From Eleginops maclovinus (Eukaryota; Chordata; Actinopteri; Perciformes; Eleginopidae): a DNA stretch of 64,000 nt. Below the pieces are notes generated by a model. It worked only from the letters and a program-made list of their open reading frames with translations, was not told the DNA's origin and ran no database searches. Location: NCBI RefSeq assembly GCF_036324505.1, contig NC_086366.1, positions 4,104,427 through 4,168,426 on the forward strand, read 5' to 3'. Below, piece after piece: positions 1 through 34,195 of the stretch (position 1 is its first letter; every line of letters begins with the position of its first letter). A program made the translations under genes and the position numbers.

Positions 1-5
1 CCTAC

Positions 6-22019
<22,014 letters not shown>

Positions 22020-22425
22020 GGTCAGCGCTGACTGCCGCTCCGGTGCTGCTCTCTCATATCCGTTTATGAAGCAGGCAGAGCGGAGGAGCATAGAGGAGAG
22101 CCAGCCCCACTGCCGCGTCACCGTCCCGTACACACTGCTGCTATAAAGCGTGTGGAGGAATATTAAGCTTCCTTCTGAAGGCGAGCACTTCACGCTGGAG
22201 GTAGATGGTAGGAGTTTTTAAATGAGATTTAATGCCTATCTTTAGTGTTTCTCATTATCCAACGCCAATGCTCCCTTTATATTGACATGTTCTGGTGCTC
22301 AACGAGGACTACTTTGACATGTGGAGCTACTTAACTCAGCTAGCTAACTTTAAGAACATATAATAATGTGTGTTTTGCTTAACACTGTCTCTATACAGTT
22401 GTTGGAAGTTGTTAAGCGCATTAAG
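22020..22425 (-). promoter_or_regulatory. Probable rasa2 promoter and 5' UTR region
   Basis: This is the interval immediately upstream of the rasa2 start on the transcript strand. It is CpG-richer than surrounding DNA between about 21830 and 22100. No TATA box is obvious and no start site can be fixed from sequence alone. The reading frame is open upstream of the chosen ATG to about 22193, which does not by itself show coding. Confidence 0.4.
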
Positions 22426-22920
22426 TTACAGCTTGAGGTACTTGAGTATTCCTAATATAAGCTTCTTTTAGTACTCCAATACACTTTTTAATTTACCCCA
22501 CTTTACTTACTAATATTATTTGAAGAATTAATGGAAATCATTTCATAAAAAAAGTCCCAAAAGCTGACTCAGGACAAGCAAATGATAATCAACATGAATG
22601 CGTATGATTTAAGTCATACTCAGGGCACTTAGAGGTACTTGTTCTTAACTTGAGTATGCCTATTTCCATTATTACTGCACCTTTTTCTCCACCTCATACC
22701 TCCATGTTTGAGATTCAGTAACTTCACACACACATAATTAGAATTCAAAGTATAAAATATGATTCTGAAATCACTTAAACTTTTTGGTAGTTTTGGTGTA
22801 GTATGATGCTAATACTTTTGTACTTACATCTAAGTTATATTTTAAAAACAGGACGTTAACATGGCAACCGATTTATTGAGTTAATATCTAAGTAGTACTT
22901 CTTCCAATACTGTCTCTACG
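22425..22920 (-). repeat. Teleost AGTACT-type repeat, reverse orientation
   Basis: The segment carries 'GGTACTTGAGTATTCCTAAT', 'TTTTAGTACTCCAATAC' and 'AAGTAGTACTTCTTCCAATA', the reverse complement of the family start seen near 21074. It lies between rasa2 and zbtb38. Confidence 0.55.
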
Positions 22921-25029
22921 TGTTTTGGACAGATGTACATCACGGGGTGTGTATGAATTAACACTTAGGCTTATGAAAGTGGTGAGTACTTAACAATATT
23001 GCAAAAGAAACCTCACAAAGGTCAGAAGAAAGGTCTACTTTGCACACAATATTACAAATCATTTCCTGTTCCCCTCTGTCCAGGTAATGCTTTTGGTTGG
23101 ATGAAAAAACAGTTCTGATCCTCATCGCCTTACAGTGGGGAGCCTTGAAGGACAATCATGCGTCTTAATCCATTTCTATGTATTTCTCCTGTTTACATGT
23201 AGGTGGCACTAGTTTACAGCACTTTCCTTTAGATAACTCCTAATCAATCTCTTAAATGGCACATCATGTAACAAACGTGTCCAAAAAAACACAGAGACTC
23301 TTAATATAATGTATTTGGCGTTTTTTAAAATGTAATATAGTAATTTAGTTAAGACTATATAAAGCAAATCTTTGTATTTGAAAATACACCTTAAAAATGA
23401 AAGCAATAGCACATTTTTAAAGTGTTTTCCAACATCAGAAAACTAATGATCATTATGAGAAGTCCATGTTGGATTTGTGTCATATTTTAGAAAAGTAGCT
23501 TTTGTACAATATAGTGATTATGTCCCTCGATCTTCACTAAACAATAATAAGAATATTTTAATTATCTCAAAGTGCATTGACTCCTGAAGCCATTAGCTAT
23601 GTTTACATGCCATGAATGAAACATAATTGAAAATGCTGCTGACGTTTAATCTTGAACAGTATCAGTATTGATACATTAATTGCTGCTATCAGCGTTAAAT
23701 AAGTAATTATCCTTTATCAAATCAATGAAAAATTGCCTCCATGGCATATTCAGTGCCTTGTACCTCAAATTCATGATCCATCTGTTGCATCACGCGCCCA
23801 GTCTTAGAAAGACGCAAGGAATTCAGAAACATCTGGAAATTGTATTTTCAGGCCCAACTCTAAATACAGATGTAGTGTGAGTGGAAGGACGAGGGAATGG
23901 ACCTCTCAGATGGGCGGTAGGGTCCCGTTAGGACCGGGAGCAGCAGATAACCTCCATGTGGATTTATATTTTGGAAATTCTTTGCTATGAACAGCATTTG
24001 TGACAATATGACTGTTAAAATCCTACAGTTTTAAAATGTTCCACTCCACACTTTCACGTTTAAGATGTCTGTGTTTATCCTCTTTATTATCTGAGCATTA
24101 GTAAGTGTGCTGAGTCAGTCAGTCGTCATTGAAAATTGTGAGTCAAGGGTCAAGCATTTGCTGGATTTCTAACAAGTCTCAAGAAGGACAAGATGTAACT
24201 GTTTAGAATATCAACAACATTTATTTTGAATAATTACATGTTCGATACATATTAAACATACGGAAGTGGTTCCTTTAATCTCAATAGTTCCATGTGTCAA
24301 TTAGAAATCTTAATATATCAATCAAAGTATTTAACAATCAGATACGCATAGTCTAACTATAAAGTGCAACTCACCATGGCCGGGTAACTGAACGTGAGAT
24401 TAAAAAATGTGTACAGTTTTCTTCATATATATTTCAAAAGTGAAGATGTCAGCTTTCTAGTTCCCCAACACATCGTACCCCTGCCTTGAAATAGCTTTAA
24501 GTCATGCCAGTGTGTCTGCCATATATGCATAGACAATAAACAAAGTACTGTTTCCGAAGGTCCTATCATCATAAAAACAACACACTCCGTTGCTGAGTTT
24601 TGGAGGGAAGAAATTACAGCGTACACTGGTATTACTGGTGCATTGCGTTTGTACTGGGAAGTCAGACATTTTAACTGGATTTGGATTTCGCCCTCAAACC
24701 CCAACCTTAAAATCCAAGAGAGCTGTAGGAATGTATTGTTTAACAGCACTTCTGTCTCATTTATGTCCCCCTAAACCAGTCGGACACACATTACTGTCCA
24801 GCTTTTATTGTGGACATGTTGCTACGGTGTATGTGTAAAATAGAGCATATTGCGTTGTTTTCAACGTCCCAGTACAACTGGCACGCACCAAAGGTCCTTA
24901 TTGTTATTCCATTCAAACATTTCATTAAGCTCGGCTTCAAAGACAACACTCTAACACTTCCTCACCGAAAGCAGTGGTTTAAAGTCAAGTAAAATCTCTT
25001 TTTTTGTCAATTGTTTTCCTCAAAGTTTT
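22920..25029 (-). other. rasa2-zbtb38 intergenic DNA, including probable zbtb38 3' UTR
   Basis: Transcribed leftward, zbtb38 ends at 25030 and rasa2 begins near 22020, so this 2.1-kb interval contains the zbtb38 3' UTR. A minus-strand AATAAA lies at 24225-24220 and could be its poly(A) signal, which would give a UTR of about 0.8 kb. No further gene was recognised; the small open frames here have no homology. Confidence 0.45.
24220..24225 (-). terminator. Candidate zbtb38 poly(A) signal
   Basis: This is an AATAAA hexamer on the minus strand, about 0.8 kb past the zbtb38 stop. Other variants may be used. It is chosen only by position and match to the consensus. Confidence 0.3.
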
Positions 25030-28000
25030 TCAAAAAAATGGCTCCTCTTTGCACGTCCATTTCTCCGGCTTGTGTATAGAAATGTGGCTACCTTTAGTTT
25101 CGGAGTCACTTCTCCTCAAGAGTTTACAGGAGTTATCAAGATCAGTGTGACTGGTCGTTTTTGGCCCTATCAAAATGTCCTTGTTGCCGTCACTGTCTCT
25201 GTCACAGATCTGCTTTTTTGAGATAAGATGCATAGAGTGCTGGGGATTGATCCTTTTTTTCGGAATTTTATTTTTCACCCTTGACGATGTCAGGGAAAAC
25301 ACTGGGCCAATGCACGGCGATAACGGGCTTTTCATTTTGGAATATGAAAGGTCTTGGTAGGTAGGTAAAGACAACAAGTCACCTGCCGTGTCCTCAACTT
25401 TAGGATTCATTTTATCAATGGAAAGATATTCTTCGTCCACCCTTTCACTTTTTATGTCAGCATCCCCTTGGTTGTCACTCTCTTCTACTTTTATGTCTTG
25501 TTTACTTTCTTCACCCAGGTGTGCGGAGTATTTAGAGCATGGTGTGAATTTGTCAGAGTTGTATCCCTCCTCGTTGCTCTCCTTGTGTTTTTTCTCATGG
25601 CTTCTCTTGGTGGCGAGATAGAGAAACCGCTGGGGACAGAAGGAGCAGCGATACTTCTTCTCTGGGTTGGGGCTCCGGGGTGTGTTATCAAAGCAGGATC
25701 CGTTTTCCATACAGCTGCTGCAGATGTAATCCCCTCCGGCCGGGGCCTCACCAGGAGGACCTTGTTTACCGCAGGTCCGACAGAAACATGGGTGGGAACC
25801 AATAACATGAGCTCTCAGACCGGTCTCTGTGATGAAAGAGCTGTCACAGATGTCACAGATGTAGGTAGGCCCTCGGGCTGGAGTTCCTGCTGAGGCTACG
25901 TTTCACCTCTCCGCTCCCACCCGACGTGCTCTCTTCAATCAGCCAACTGCTTTTATCAATGTGGGCCTCACTGGCAGCCGTCCTATCTACAGATGTTTCC
26001 GGATAACCGTGAAACAAAGCCTTTCTGCGCTTGAACCTCAACTTCTTGGTCTTCTTTTTGGATTTGTAAGAATAGTAGGGACGCCAAAGCATATCTGCTG
26101 TGTCGCAGTCGTTAGGATCTTCGTATGTCTCTGGCGCTTTGGCAGAAGTGCCTTCCTGTCTCAGGCGGAGCCGAGGGCTCTCAGAGTTTTCCCGTGTTTG
26201 AGTGCACTGACTCGAGCTCTCCTCTTCACCTCGTTCTCTGATTCTCCTTTTCTTTCTGGGGAAGAGCTTGGATCCTTTGATCTGGCGGCGGATGATGGCC
26301 TCATTGCCTATTTTCACTGTTATCTGACAGAGCGGCATGGCGGCTCCATCCACAGATGGACCCGGGCATGCAGGTTTGGCGATATACGTTTCAGTCTTTG
26401 CCCCTAGCTTTTTTTCGTAGGCCAGATTCTCATTGCTTGATTGAAGAAGCTCCTTGGTCATATCCTCAACTCTTTTTGCAGAAGCCGATAGCTCACCTAA
26501 CTTTTTAACAGTGTTCAAAGAGTTAAAGAACGGCACATTATGTCTGATGTTGCTTCGTGCTGGAGGGTCACCCTTGTAACCTTTAGCAGGAAACTCAAAC
26601 TCCGTGCTTGGTGAATTTTCATTCTCCGCCTCTTTTCTTCCCAAATCACTTTGGTCCACATCTTGGTCACATGGCTTGCCAAAGCTGATGCGTGGCATTA
26701 CAGGGGACACCATCTTTGTAGTTGCCATAAATGTCAAAGGCAATGAAACAGAATCAGGCTGGCTGATCAGACCATTCTCTTCAAACGGAGGGATGAGAGA
26801 GTTGCTCTCCGGCAGGGTTTCGTCACCTGTTTCATTAACCTCTGAAAACGTCTGACTGTATGTCTTGTATTGCCTCTTTCTGAACTTCATAGGCAGGAGC
26901 CTGTAGAGTTTGATTGGATAAACACTGGCTTTCAAACCACCGTTAGCTGATTTTTTCTTAACAGCTAGATTAGGATCAATGCCGTGAAAAGACTTCTGAT
27001 GGTTCTTCAGGATATAATATGTCATGAATGTCTCCAGGCAGAAAATGCACTGATAGCGGCGCTCCCCTGTGTGCCAGATTTCGTGCTTTGTACGGTACTC
27101 TGCCAATGCAAACACTTTATTACAATAATGACAGGGGTATGCCCGCTGCCAGGAGTGTACATTCTCGTGCCGCTTCAGACTGGATAAGGTGATGTAGACG
27201 CGTTTACACACACTGCAGTTGTATCTCCTCTGACTCCCGCCTGGTCTCACCACCTTCTCGCCCTGTGAAGGCTCTGTGAATTGGTCCATTTGAAGGGGCT
27301 CTGGGGTGTAAGGGGTGGAGGGGTCAGCAGAAGGAAGCTGTATTACGCTGCTCTCTGTGTTTGGCTCTTCTGAATCTGAATGTAGTTCCACCTCTTTGGT
27401 CGATATGTCAGTAGCATCCGGTTTAGGCGAGCCTCTCCCGGCCTTGGGACAGACCTGCTCGTGGTTGCGCAGCCGTTTGAGGTGTATGAACTTTCTGTGG
27501 CAAAACTTGCAAAATAAATGACTGACAAAACGCTTTTTATGTACCTCTGAGTGAATGGTGAGAAGAGCTTGATTTGTGAATATCTCCGGACATTGTTCAC
27601 ACCCGTAGATTGAAATGCTCTCCTCGGTGTGAGGGGAGAGGGTTGGTGGATCTAACTCCATTTGAACATTGTCAGTGGATATAGGTAACCCTGGGCCTTT
27701 GCTTTTTTCTGTTTCTGCTTCTGAACTAAGAGGAGGTGGTGTCATGACTTCAACAGGTGCTGCAGAAACACCATCAGTAACTGTGGGGGGGTCTGTATTT
27801 GGTTTATCTGTTTGCGATTCGACTGGTCTTGGAAGTATACTTCGACACAAAGTTCCTCTCAGCCTGTGGCGCTTTTTGAGCGGGCCTGCGTTCCTGTAGC
27901 TGAGTTGCTTTGACTGAGATATTGCTGGCTTACAGACCTTCTTGTTGTCCCACTGAGTGCTCTCTTTGCCTTCAGAGGATTTGATTACTGCGTATGAGTG

Positions 28001-28657
28001 CTCTGAGAGGGCGTGGGTGGTCTCATTGTTCACGGTGAGGCAGGAGGATGGAGGAGAACTTGATGGAAGCTGTCCCACAACTGGTGACTGCCTTTCCCCT
28101 TCGGTTTGAACCAGAGGGGTGAAAATATTGGTCCCAGAACACACTTCAGTGATAGAGAAAGCATTGGTGATGCGTGGCCCTCGGTCAACGTCTTCAGGCC
28201 TGGGAGCTTCCTTCTTAGTTTTTCTCGCCACCGTGGCATTGCTGCAGTCTGTGGATTTTACACATTGCTCCTGCCTCTCTTGTTCTGCAAGTTTCTCCAA
28301 AAAGGGAATGCCAAGTCTTTTGCCAGCTGCCACCAGCCCCCGAGTTTCCTCCACACCCGGCGAGGTCACCTTTGAGCAGTAGATGAAGTTGAGGATGCTG
28401 GCGAACACCTCGGACTTCAGGTCCATCAGCTCCAGCACCTGGCTGGAGCTCCATGTCTCGGGGGTGGTCAGAGCGTTCCTGAAGTACCCGCTGCAGGCTG
28501 CCAGGATGTTCTTGTGGGCCCGAAACTTCACATCCCCCACCACGATGGTAACGTCACAGAAGAGGCCCTGTGAGCGCTGCTCGTTGAGCTTGCTGAGCAC
28601 AGTCAGAGGGTGAGCGCTATCCATCAGGTTCTGAGTGCATGGGGACACTACAGTCAT
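25030..28657 (-). CDS. zbtb38: zbtb38, BTB zinc-finger protein 38, with a 4-bp frameshift
   Basis: ZBTB38 is a nuclear repressor of the Kaiso group that binds methylated CpG. The start follows an acceptor (TTTTTCTAG|ATG). Residues 24-125 form the BTB domain (GLFCDVTIVVGDVKFRAHKN). Five C2H2 fingers are visible at about 351-373, 382-403, 479-501, 507-529 and 535-558. The first frame stops at 25853 after 934 codons. From 25863 a second frame carries YICDICDSSFITETGLRAH, a CX2C-X16-CX2C motif and finger YRCSFCPQRFLYLATKRSHE, running to a stop at 25030. The break is a tandem GTAG duplication at 25861-25868; with one copy the product would be about 1207 residues, close to the human 1195. The mammalian protein has more C-terminal fingers than are visible here. 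Whether the break is real or an assembly error is unknown. Confidence 0.93.
25861..25868. other. zbtb38: GTAG tandem duplication breaking the zbtb38 frame
   Basis: The plus strand reads GTAGGTAG. On the coding strand GCC-TAC-CTAC-ATC gives a premature stop shortly after RAYLHL. One copy gives R-A-Y-I-C-D-I-C, the conserved entry to the C-terminal zinc finger. Confidence 0.9.
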
Positions 28658-29211
28658 CTAGAAAAAGAGAGAAAAATAAATGGTTCATTCATCAAAATGG
28701 TGGATCAGGCTGTGATTTTATATAAGAATGAAGATGTGAGTACATTTTGTTTTTCTAATGTTCTAGCTATTCCTTTGTTTTAACACTAGATGGCAGTAAT
28801 GTCATTAGAGAAGCTCCAGTGGCAACAGTCTGGACAACAGACAGTCAGGTCGTCATAATCTCCATCTTGAAATAATAATATTACATTAAGAGATTAAACT
28901 TTAATGAAAGAAACACGTGCTGAGTTAAATACAGAATATAAACATCAATGCATAATCTCTTAAATTATGGATGCCTTTATTATTCTAGTTTAGGATTCTG
29001 TGTCTGTTGTGAAGTTATTTTTAATCTCTTCCAGGGGCTGAATACTATATTTTTTAAAGTCTTTCTCCCTGGTATATTGTAGGTAAGACCTTATTAATGT
29101 AATCAAAATATTCTGATTTTTCAGTCACATTGGACTGTCAAACATCTGTCACTGCTACGATTGGGGGCAATGATTGTTTGAGTAATGTATGTTAATACTC
29201 CATTTCTTGTC

Positions 29212-29285
29212 CAGATGCCCTTGAGCAAAACACTGAACTCCCGTAATGCTGCCGTGGCCAGCTGGTTGCACAAGAAAAATATCTA
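29212..29285 (+). repeat. SINE 3' fragment
   Basis: The words 'GATGCCCTTGAGCAAAACAC' and 'TGAACTCCCGTAATGCTGCC' resemble the middle part of tRNA-derived fish SINEs (compare 'CCCTTGAGCAAGGCACCGGA' near 580). No tRNA-like head is present. Confidence 0.55.
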
Positions 29286-29962
29286 GTTGTTATACAATAC
29301 TGAGATTACATAAGAGTACTAATACTTCGACATTTCGTGGAAGGGACATGACTGAATACATGAGTCAATAATGTTGCCACTGATCTGGAATTGAACTTTA
29401 ATTATTATTCAAAAAGTATTGTACCTCAGTTTTTCATATGTATATTCATGTCATGTTGAATCCCATTTTGTATTTCATTAATCCCAGAAAGAGAAGTCGT
29501 GAGACGATTTCAAAGAACTGTATTGATGAGAAGTCTTTGCGTGCGCCCGATAAAATAAGATCAGTCATAGATTTTTCTCTCATTATTGCTCATAGTAACT
29601 CAGTTTCAGCTCTGCAGCCTGGTTTAGTTGTCATGACAGTCTTATTATTCCCATGGCCTGGGTTAATATGTAAATGACATGCAGACAGTTACGCACTAAT
29701 GACTCATTTGCTCCCTTTTCCGTTTTCCATCAGTTGGCAGGGTTGACATCCTTCCACTTGTCCCAGATACAAATAATTGTCAACTCTAGCAACTTCAGGA
29801 AAGAGTTCATTAATGCCTCATGAGGGAAATAGCAGCCACTGATAATGTAATATAGCACAGAAGCACAATAATCCCTGCAGTGAATAATAGAAGCATTAAC
29901 ATTTTGGGCCTTCACCAAGCAGCCGAAATGCTTAAAATATTTGACTAAACACGTTATCTTAA

Positions 29963-30421
29963 AGAGGCCATATTGTGCTTATTTTCAGGTTTCATAATTG
30001 TATGTAGTGTCTCTACTGTGTCATGATTCCACGCTTTATTGTTCAAAAAGCTCTTTATTTTTCTCATACTGCCTGTGCTGCAGCACCTCTTTTCACCCTC
30101 TGTCTGAAACCAGAGCCCAGTCTGCTCTGATTGGTTAGCTGGCCGGCTCCGTTATGATTTGTCAACTACTGAGAGATGTCCCGCCCCTATCACGTAAGAT
30201 GTGTGCGAGCGCTGGCCAATAGAAGTGAGAGCTTTACATGGTGAAATCATTATGTTACAGAAGTAAACAAAGGAGTCCAATGGAGGCGTTTCTGGCAGGC
30301 TGGGGGAGTGTGTGGGAGAGAAACTCCCTCTGATTTTATCCTTTGCCGACAATTTAGATGCACAGAAACCTATATAACACTACAGGAAAGGGACAAGCCC
30401 AAAAAGCATAATAGGGCCTCT
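29963..30421 (-). mobile_element. piggyBac-like MITE, copy E, complete
   Basis: This is the best-preserved copy, 459 bp, flanked by TTAA on both sides (29959-29962 and 30422-30425). It has inverted termini AGAGGCCATATTGTGCTT on the left and AAGCATAATAGGGCCTCT on the right. The TTAA target and terminal repeats suggest a piggyBac-type non-autonomous element. There is no coding capacity. It defines the boundaries for copies A-D. Confidence 0.85.
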
Positions 30422-31480
30422 TTAATGACGCACAGCTTAGTCCTCCAGTTATAACTCACGTTGCACATACTGTGTTTCATGCCATACAGGCAATGCATAT
30501 CGACATGGCAACATTTGTAGATTAGTTAGAAACTAAATGATTTGCAACACTGAGAGGAAGTCAAAGTTCATTCATTCTCACTTTAGAAAGAGGAAGTGGT
30601 TCCAGTTTTGGCCTCCGTTTAACCGAGTTTGTCTTTAGTGCATGGGTCTGTGAGTAATATAGCATGTCTCATGCTGACTGCATTTCTGCTATCAGCTTGC
30701 CTTTGTAAGGGATGAGTCATCGCACCTGCATCAACATTATTTAAATATCTGACATCATACTCATTTACAGCTGCAATGAATGTCATCCAGCTGCGGATCT
30801 TCCTCCTTAGGAAACACTTTAGCTAACTGATACTCTGAAGGCAACACAGCTGGTGTCAAAGTCTCTCTGTTGAAACTTGTTCTTTGTTCTTCGTGCTTTA
30901 TTAGTGAAAAAACAGGTCAAAAAAGAGCTTTATTTGTCATGATATGAGATTTAATCAATTTAAATTCAACTGTGAAGATGTTCCCAAGCTAATTCAAATG
31001 AACAGGCAGCTCCATTTTAAATCTAATTTGATTCGTGTTTTAAAAATATTATCTACCATACGCATCACCGTTTGGAAATGAGTTGATTTTTTTGTTATTT
31101 TAATGGACATACATTCACAGTGTTGCTCATTTACTTCCAAGGAGTTTAGGTAACTTATCAGTGTTACTCATCAATGGTATATTCCATTTTTGTGTCCGCG
31201 CAACAAATACAATATGGCCGCCGTGTTTTTAAGCCTCTCCATCGGCTGAAAGCACAGCCTCCTGCCTTCTTTCTCAGACAGGCCTCCGTTGTCATGGCAA
31301 CATGCTATGGCGCAGCACTTATTGGGATTCAGCCTGATAGCAAGCGAGTGTGTTTAGCCGTCCCGGGTGTTCGGTCCCCTCTTTCCCACAAACATCCTGT
31401 CCTCTCTGAGAACCTGCCGCTCGCAGCCGTCCACAGAGCAACGAGGTTTGCCTTTGTCTCTGCTTCAATGTACTTTGTGC

Positions 31481-31510
31481 GTGTGTGTGTGTGTGTGTGT
31501 GAGTGTGTGT
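31481..31510. repeat. Short (GT)n microsatellite
   Basis: This is a near-perfect GT run with one GA interruption, in the zbtb38-fbxo36 interval. Confidence 0.9.
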
Positions 31511-33882
31511 TGGTCTGTGTGTCTTTGTCTGCAGCAGAAATGCTACCCAAAGGACTTACTCATCTGATAACAGCAAGTGATGTGCCACAGCTTTGAACTG
31601 ATTTCTGCTGTTTACATAAACGTTCTTTCATCCCGGCTGCTTTTTTTACTTCACCACTGTCATTTTTCCCACTTTACACCAGTGCTGATGTGTATTGCCA
31701 ACACATGCTGAGCGGAAATGTTAATGATTTTGCCACACCCACCCTATACTTTCTCTTCAACGCTCATGTGATATTATTCTTTTAAACATCTCAAACTGTG
31801 AAATAAAATTCCCCCTACAGCAAACCACAAACCAAGAAATGACAGTATAGCAAAGACACCGTGTTGTCAAACAAAGAGCGAATCGTCAAAGCAAAAGCCA
31901 CTTCACGCATCTCTGTAAAGTGCACTTCCGCTCAGAAACAGGTAACGAATTGAGGGAAACCGTGCAAACATACCTTAGTAAATCAGACAGAACGATGCAG
32001 GGCCAACAGGAAACGGCGTCATGCAGTATCCCTTCTCTAAAGCCCTCAGTATACAAACTATAGGTGAAAAACAGTTTGGTGAGAGCAAAGCGAAAGTAGT
32101 TTTTTTCTATGATGGTCGCTGAACAGTGGTGCTGTCAGAAGCAGAGCTTTTTCTGACGTCTTTCTTCCTCTCCCTCCCTCTCTGTGTGCAGATGACTCCC
32201 GTTTCACCGTCCTTCGCCTCTCTCCATGCAGCCCGGGTCCTGAGCTACATCTGCCCTGCCGTCCTCTGGCTCTCCATCTTCTGTCCTACCACACCAACAA
32301 CTTGCAGTTTATACAGCATGTAGCTAAACCGGAGTATGGGTCTGCCTTTGTGCTAGCCGGGTAACTGAAGCGTTCGTTATGGAGCCAGTGAACAGGAAGC
32401 GGCAACTTTTATTAAGCGTGGCAGAGGGCTGTAGGGAGAGCGGAGAGATGCTGGGTGCTACATCACACACCAGCTCTGTGCTCAATGATACAGCCTGATA
32501 GAAAACGCTCAGCTGTATTGCTGGTGGCAGCACAGAGCGAGGGTACTCGACTGTACTGATGCTGAATTAAATATCTCCAGCACCGCAGCATCCTGCTGCA
32601 TCCATGTTGACCAAAAGGAACAACGTAATTTGCATGAAACAAAATGATCTCCCGTGCACCTTGAATGCATAACGCTGCACCATCTGCTTCATGCACACAC
32701 ATCGTCTCTCCGTGCAGCAACATACAACACCAGAGCCCGTGCTCACGCAGTCACTGTGGTTAGGTAATGCAGAGCCAGCGAGAAGATGGCACTGACTGCT
32801 GTCCTGTTGTGCATCAGAGCAGGGAGAGGACAGATGCTTTTCCTCACTATCGCAGTGAGCTTGCAAAGTGTAAGCGTCACTGGGGGGGGGGACAGTCCTG
32901 CTATTAGAAGGGATTCTCGGTGTACCTACATAGAGGCTGCTGATTGATGCAAAGGCAGCAGATGCGTCAGCACTGCAGACGAGGGGGAGGGGAGGAGGCT
33001 GAACCCGACGTGGCACTGTGAGCCTCTCGCTAGCCTCTGAGGACAGAAGCAGCTCTGTAGTTTACTCAACTAAGTGCCGTCATATCTCTGTGCGGTCTCC
33101 TCATGCTGGCACAGACCCAGTCTACAACAGAAATTAAGGGCATTTCATATTCTGATAACTTCAAAAGACTCAGTAGCAGGTGCGCTATGCAGGCTCACTC
33201 ACTGAACCCAAAGGAAGGAAATGAGCTATTCATGGAGTGTTTGTGCTTCTGGTCTGGTATATTACACTCAATGGCCACACTTGATCTTAGCTGCTGTGAT
33301 GTCCTGTTCCTTTTTCTCTCCCCGTTACATCACATTGTGTTGGCTTCTTAATACACAAGCACTCAGTCTTCTATTTTTACCACAGACAGCTTCCTTGAAG
33401 ACCCCTATATAACCCTGGGCAGCAGCCAGGGTACTACATAACAAACCAAGTGATGAGGCCGAAGTGGCTTCAGTGCATACTTTCTATAACTGGAGCCATA
33501 AAAGCTAAATTTGGAAACATGGAGGGGGGGCGGGGGGTCTGGCTAGAATAGAAGTGGGATGAAGCAACCACCACAGCTGACTGATTTACAGAGACTGCTA
33601 TCAGTCAAAAATGTCAACTTAAGAGAACTAAAGTCACAGCAAAGACAGACATGAGAGAAATCATGAAGAAACAAGACCCAAACTCTTGTGATATTGCTAT
33701 TATATTAAAAGGAGAAGTTGGAGGTTGACTTTAGTATATTTATTTCCTGCCAAGCCAGGCAAAATAAGCGTTATTTAAAGGTAATATATACAGTTTTCTA
33801 TTTGTATTTTTGTATGTTTCGTTTGTTAGTAACTTGATCATTTGTATTTAATTCAGGTTTTGATATTCGTCAAAAACCTAGT

Positions 33883-34195
33883 GGTCTTTCTATCGTAAAA
33901 CAATCTTATATTGCATATATACTACAAAGCCTAATAATGCATGTAAGCTGAAGTAACTCTGCGTTAAGCCAATAAAATAGATGATTTTTAATGATTTTTA
34001 GCTCCTCAACGATTGTCTTTCGAACTGCCTGGGCCATCCTAAATATTTTCCATAATCTAGGGTTGACCGGATTCAGAACCATTCTTCAAGCTTTGTTAAT
34101 TTAATGGTTTTCAATCAGTCTTTCTAACATAAAACAATCCTAATGCAATCCTAATTATGCCTATAAACTTAAAGGCATTTGCGTTAATCTAGCAT
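33883..34195. repeat. Diverged direct duplication, about 237-bp spacing
   Basis: Two blocks at about 33883 and 34120 share GTCTTTCTA, TAAAACAATC, an AATGC/AATTATGC word, TAAGCT or TAAACT, and GCGTTAA in the same order. The function is unknown and similarity is modest. Confidence 0.4.

Noticed and set aside
25853..25868. Programmed ribosomal frameshift explaining the zbtb38 break
   Set aside because: There is no slippery heptamer or obvious downstream structure at the site, and a simple 4-bp tandem duplication explains it better.
25468..25893. 141-codon plus-strand open frame opposite zbtb38
   Set aside because: It is a shadow of the zbtb38 zinc-finger exon on the other strand and resembles no known protein.
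25961..26407. 148-codon plus-strand open frame
   Set aside because: It is antisense shadow of the zbtb38 coding exon and has no domain features.
31174..31596. 140-codon plus-strand open frame in the intergenic interval
   Set aside because: It runs through a (GT)n tract, has no recognisable domain and no convincing splice or start context.
32567..33016. 149-codon minus-strand open frame
   Set aside because: It is low in recognisable motifs with no homology. It could be part of a zbtb38 leader transcript but cannot be supported as coding.
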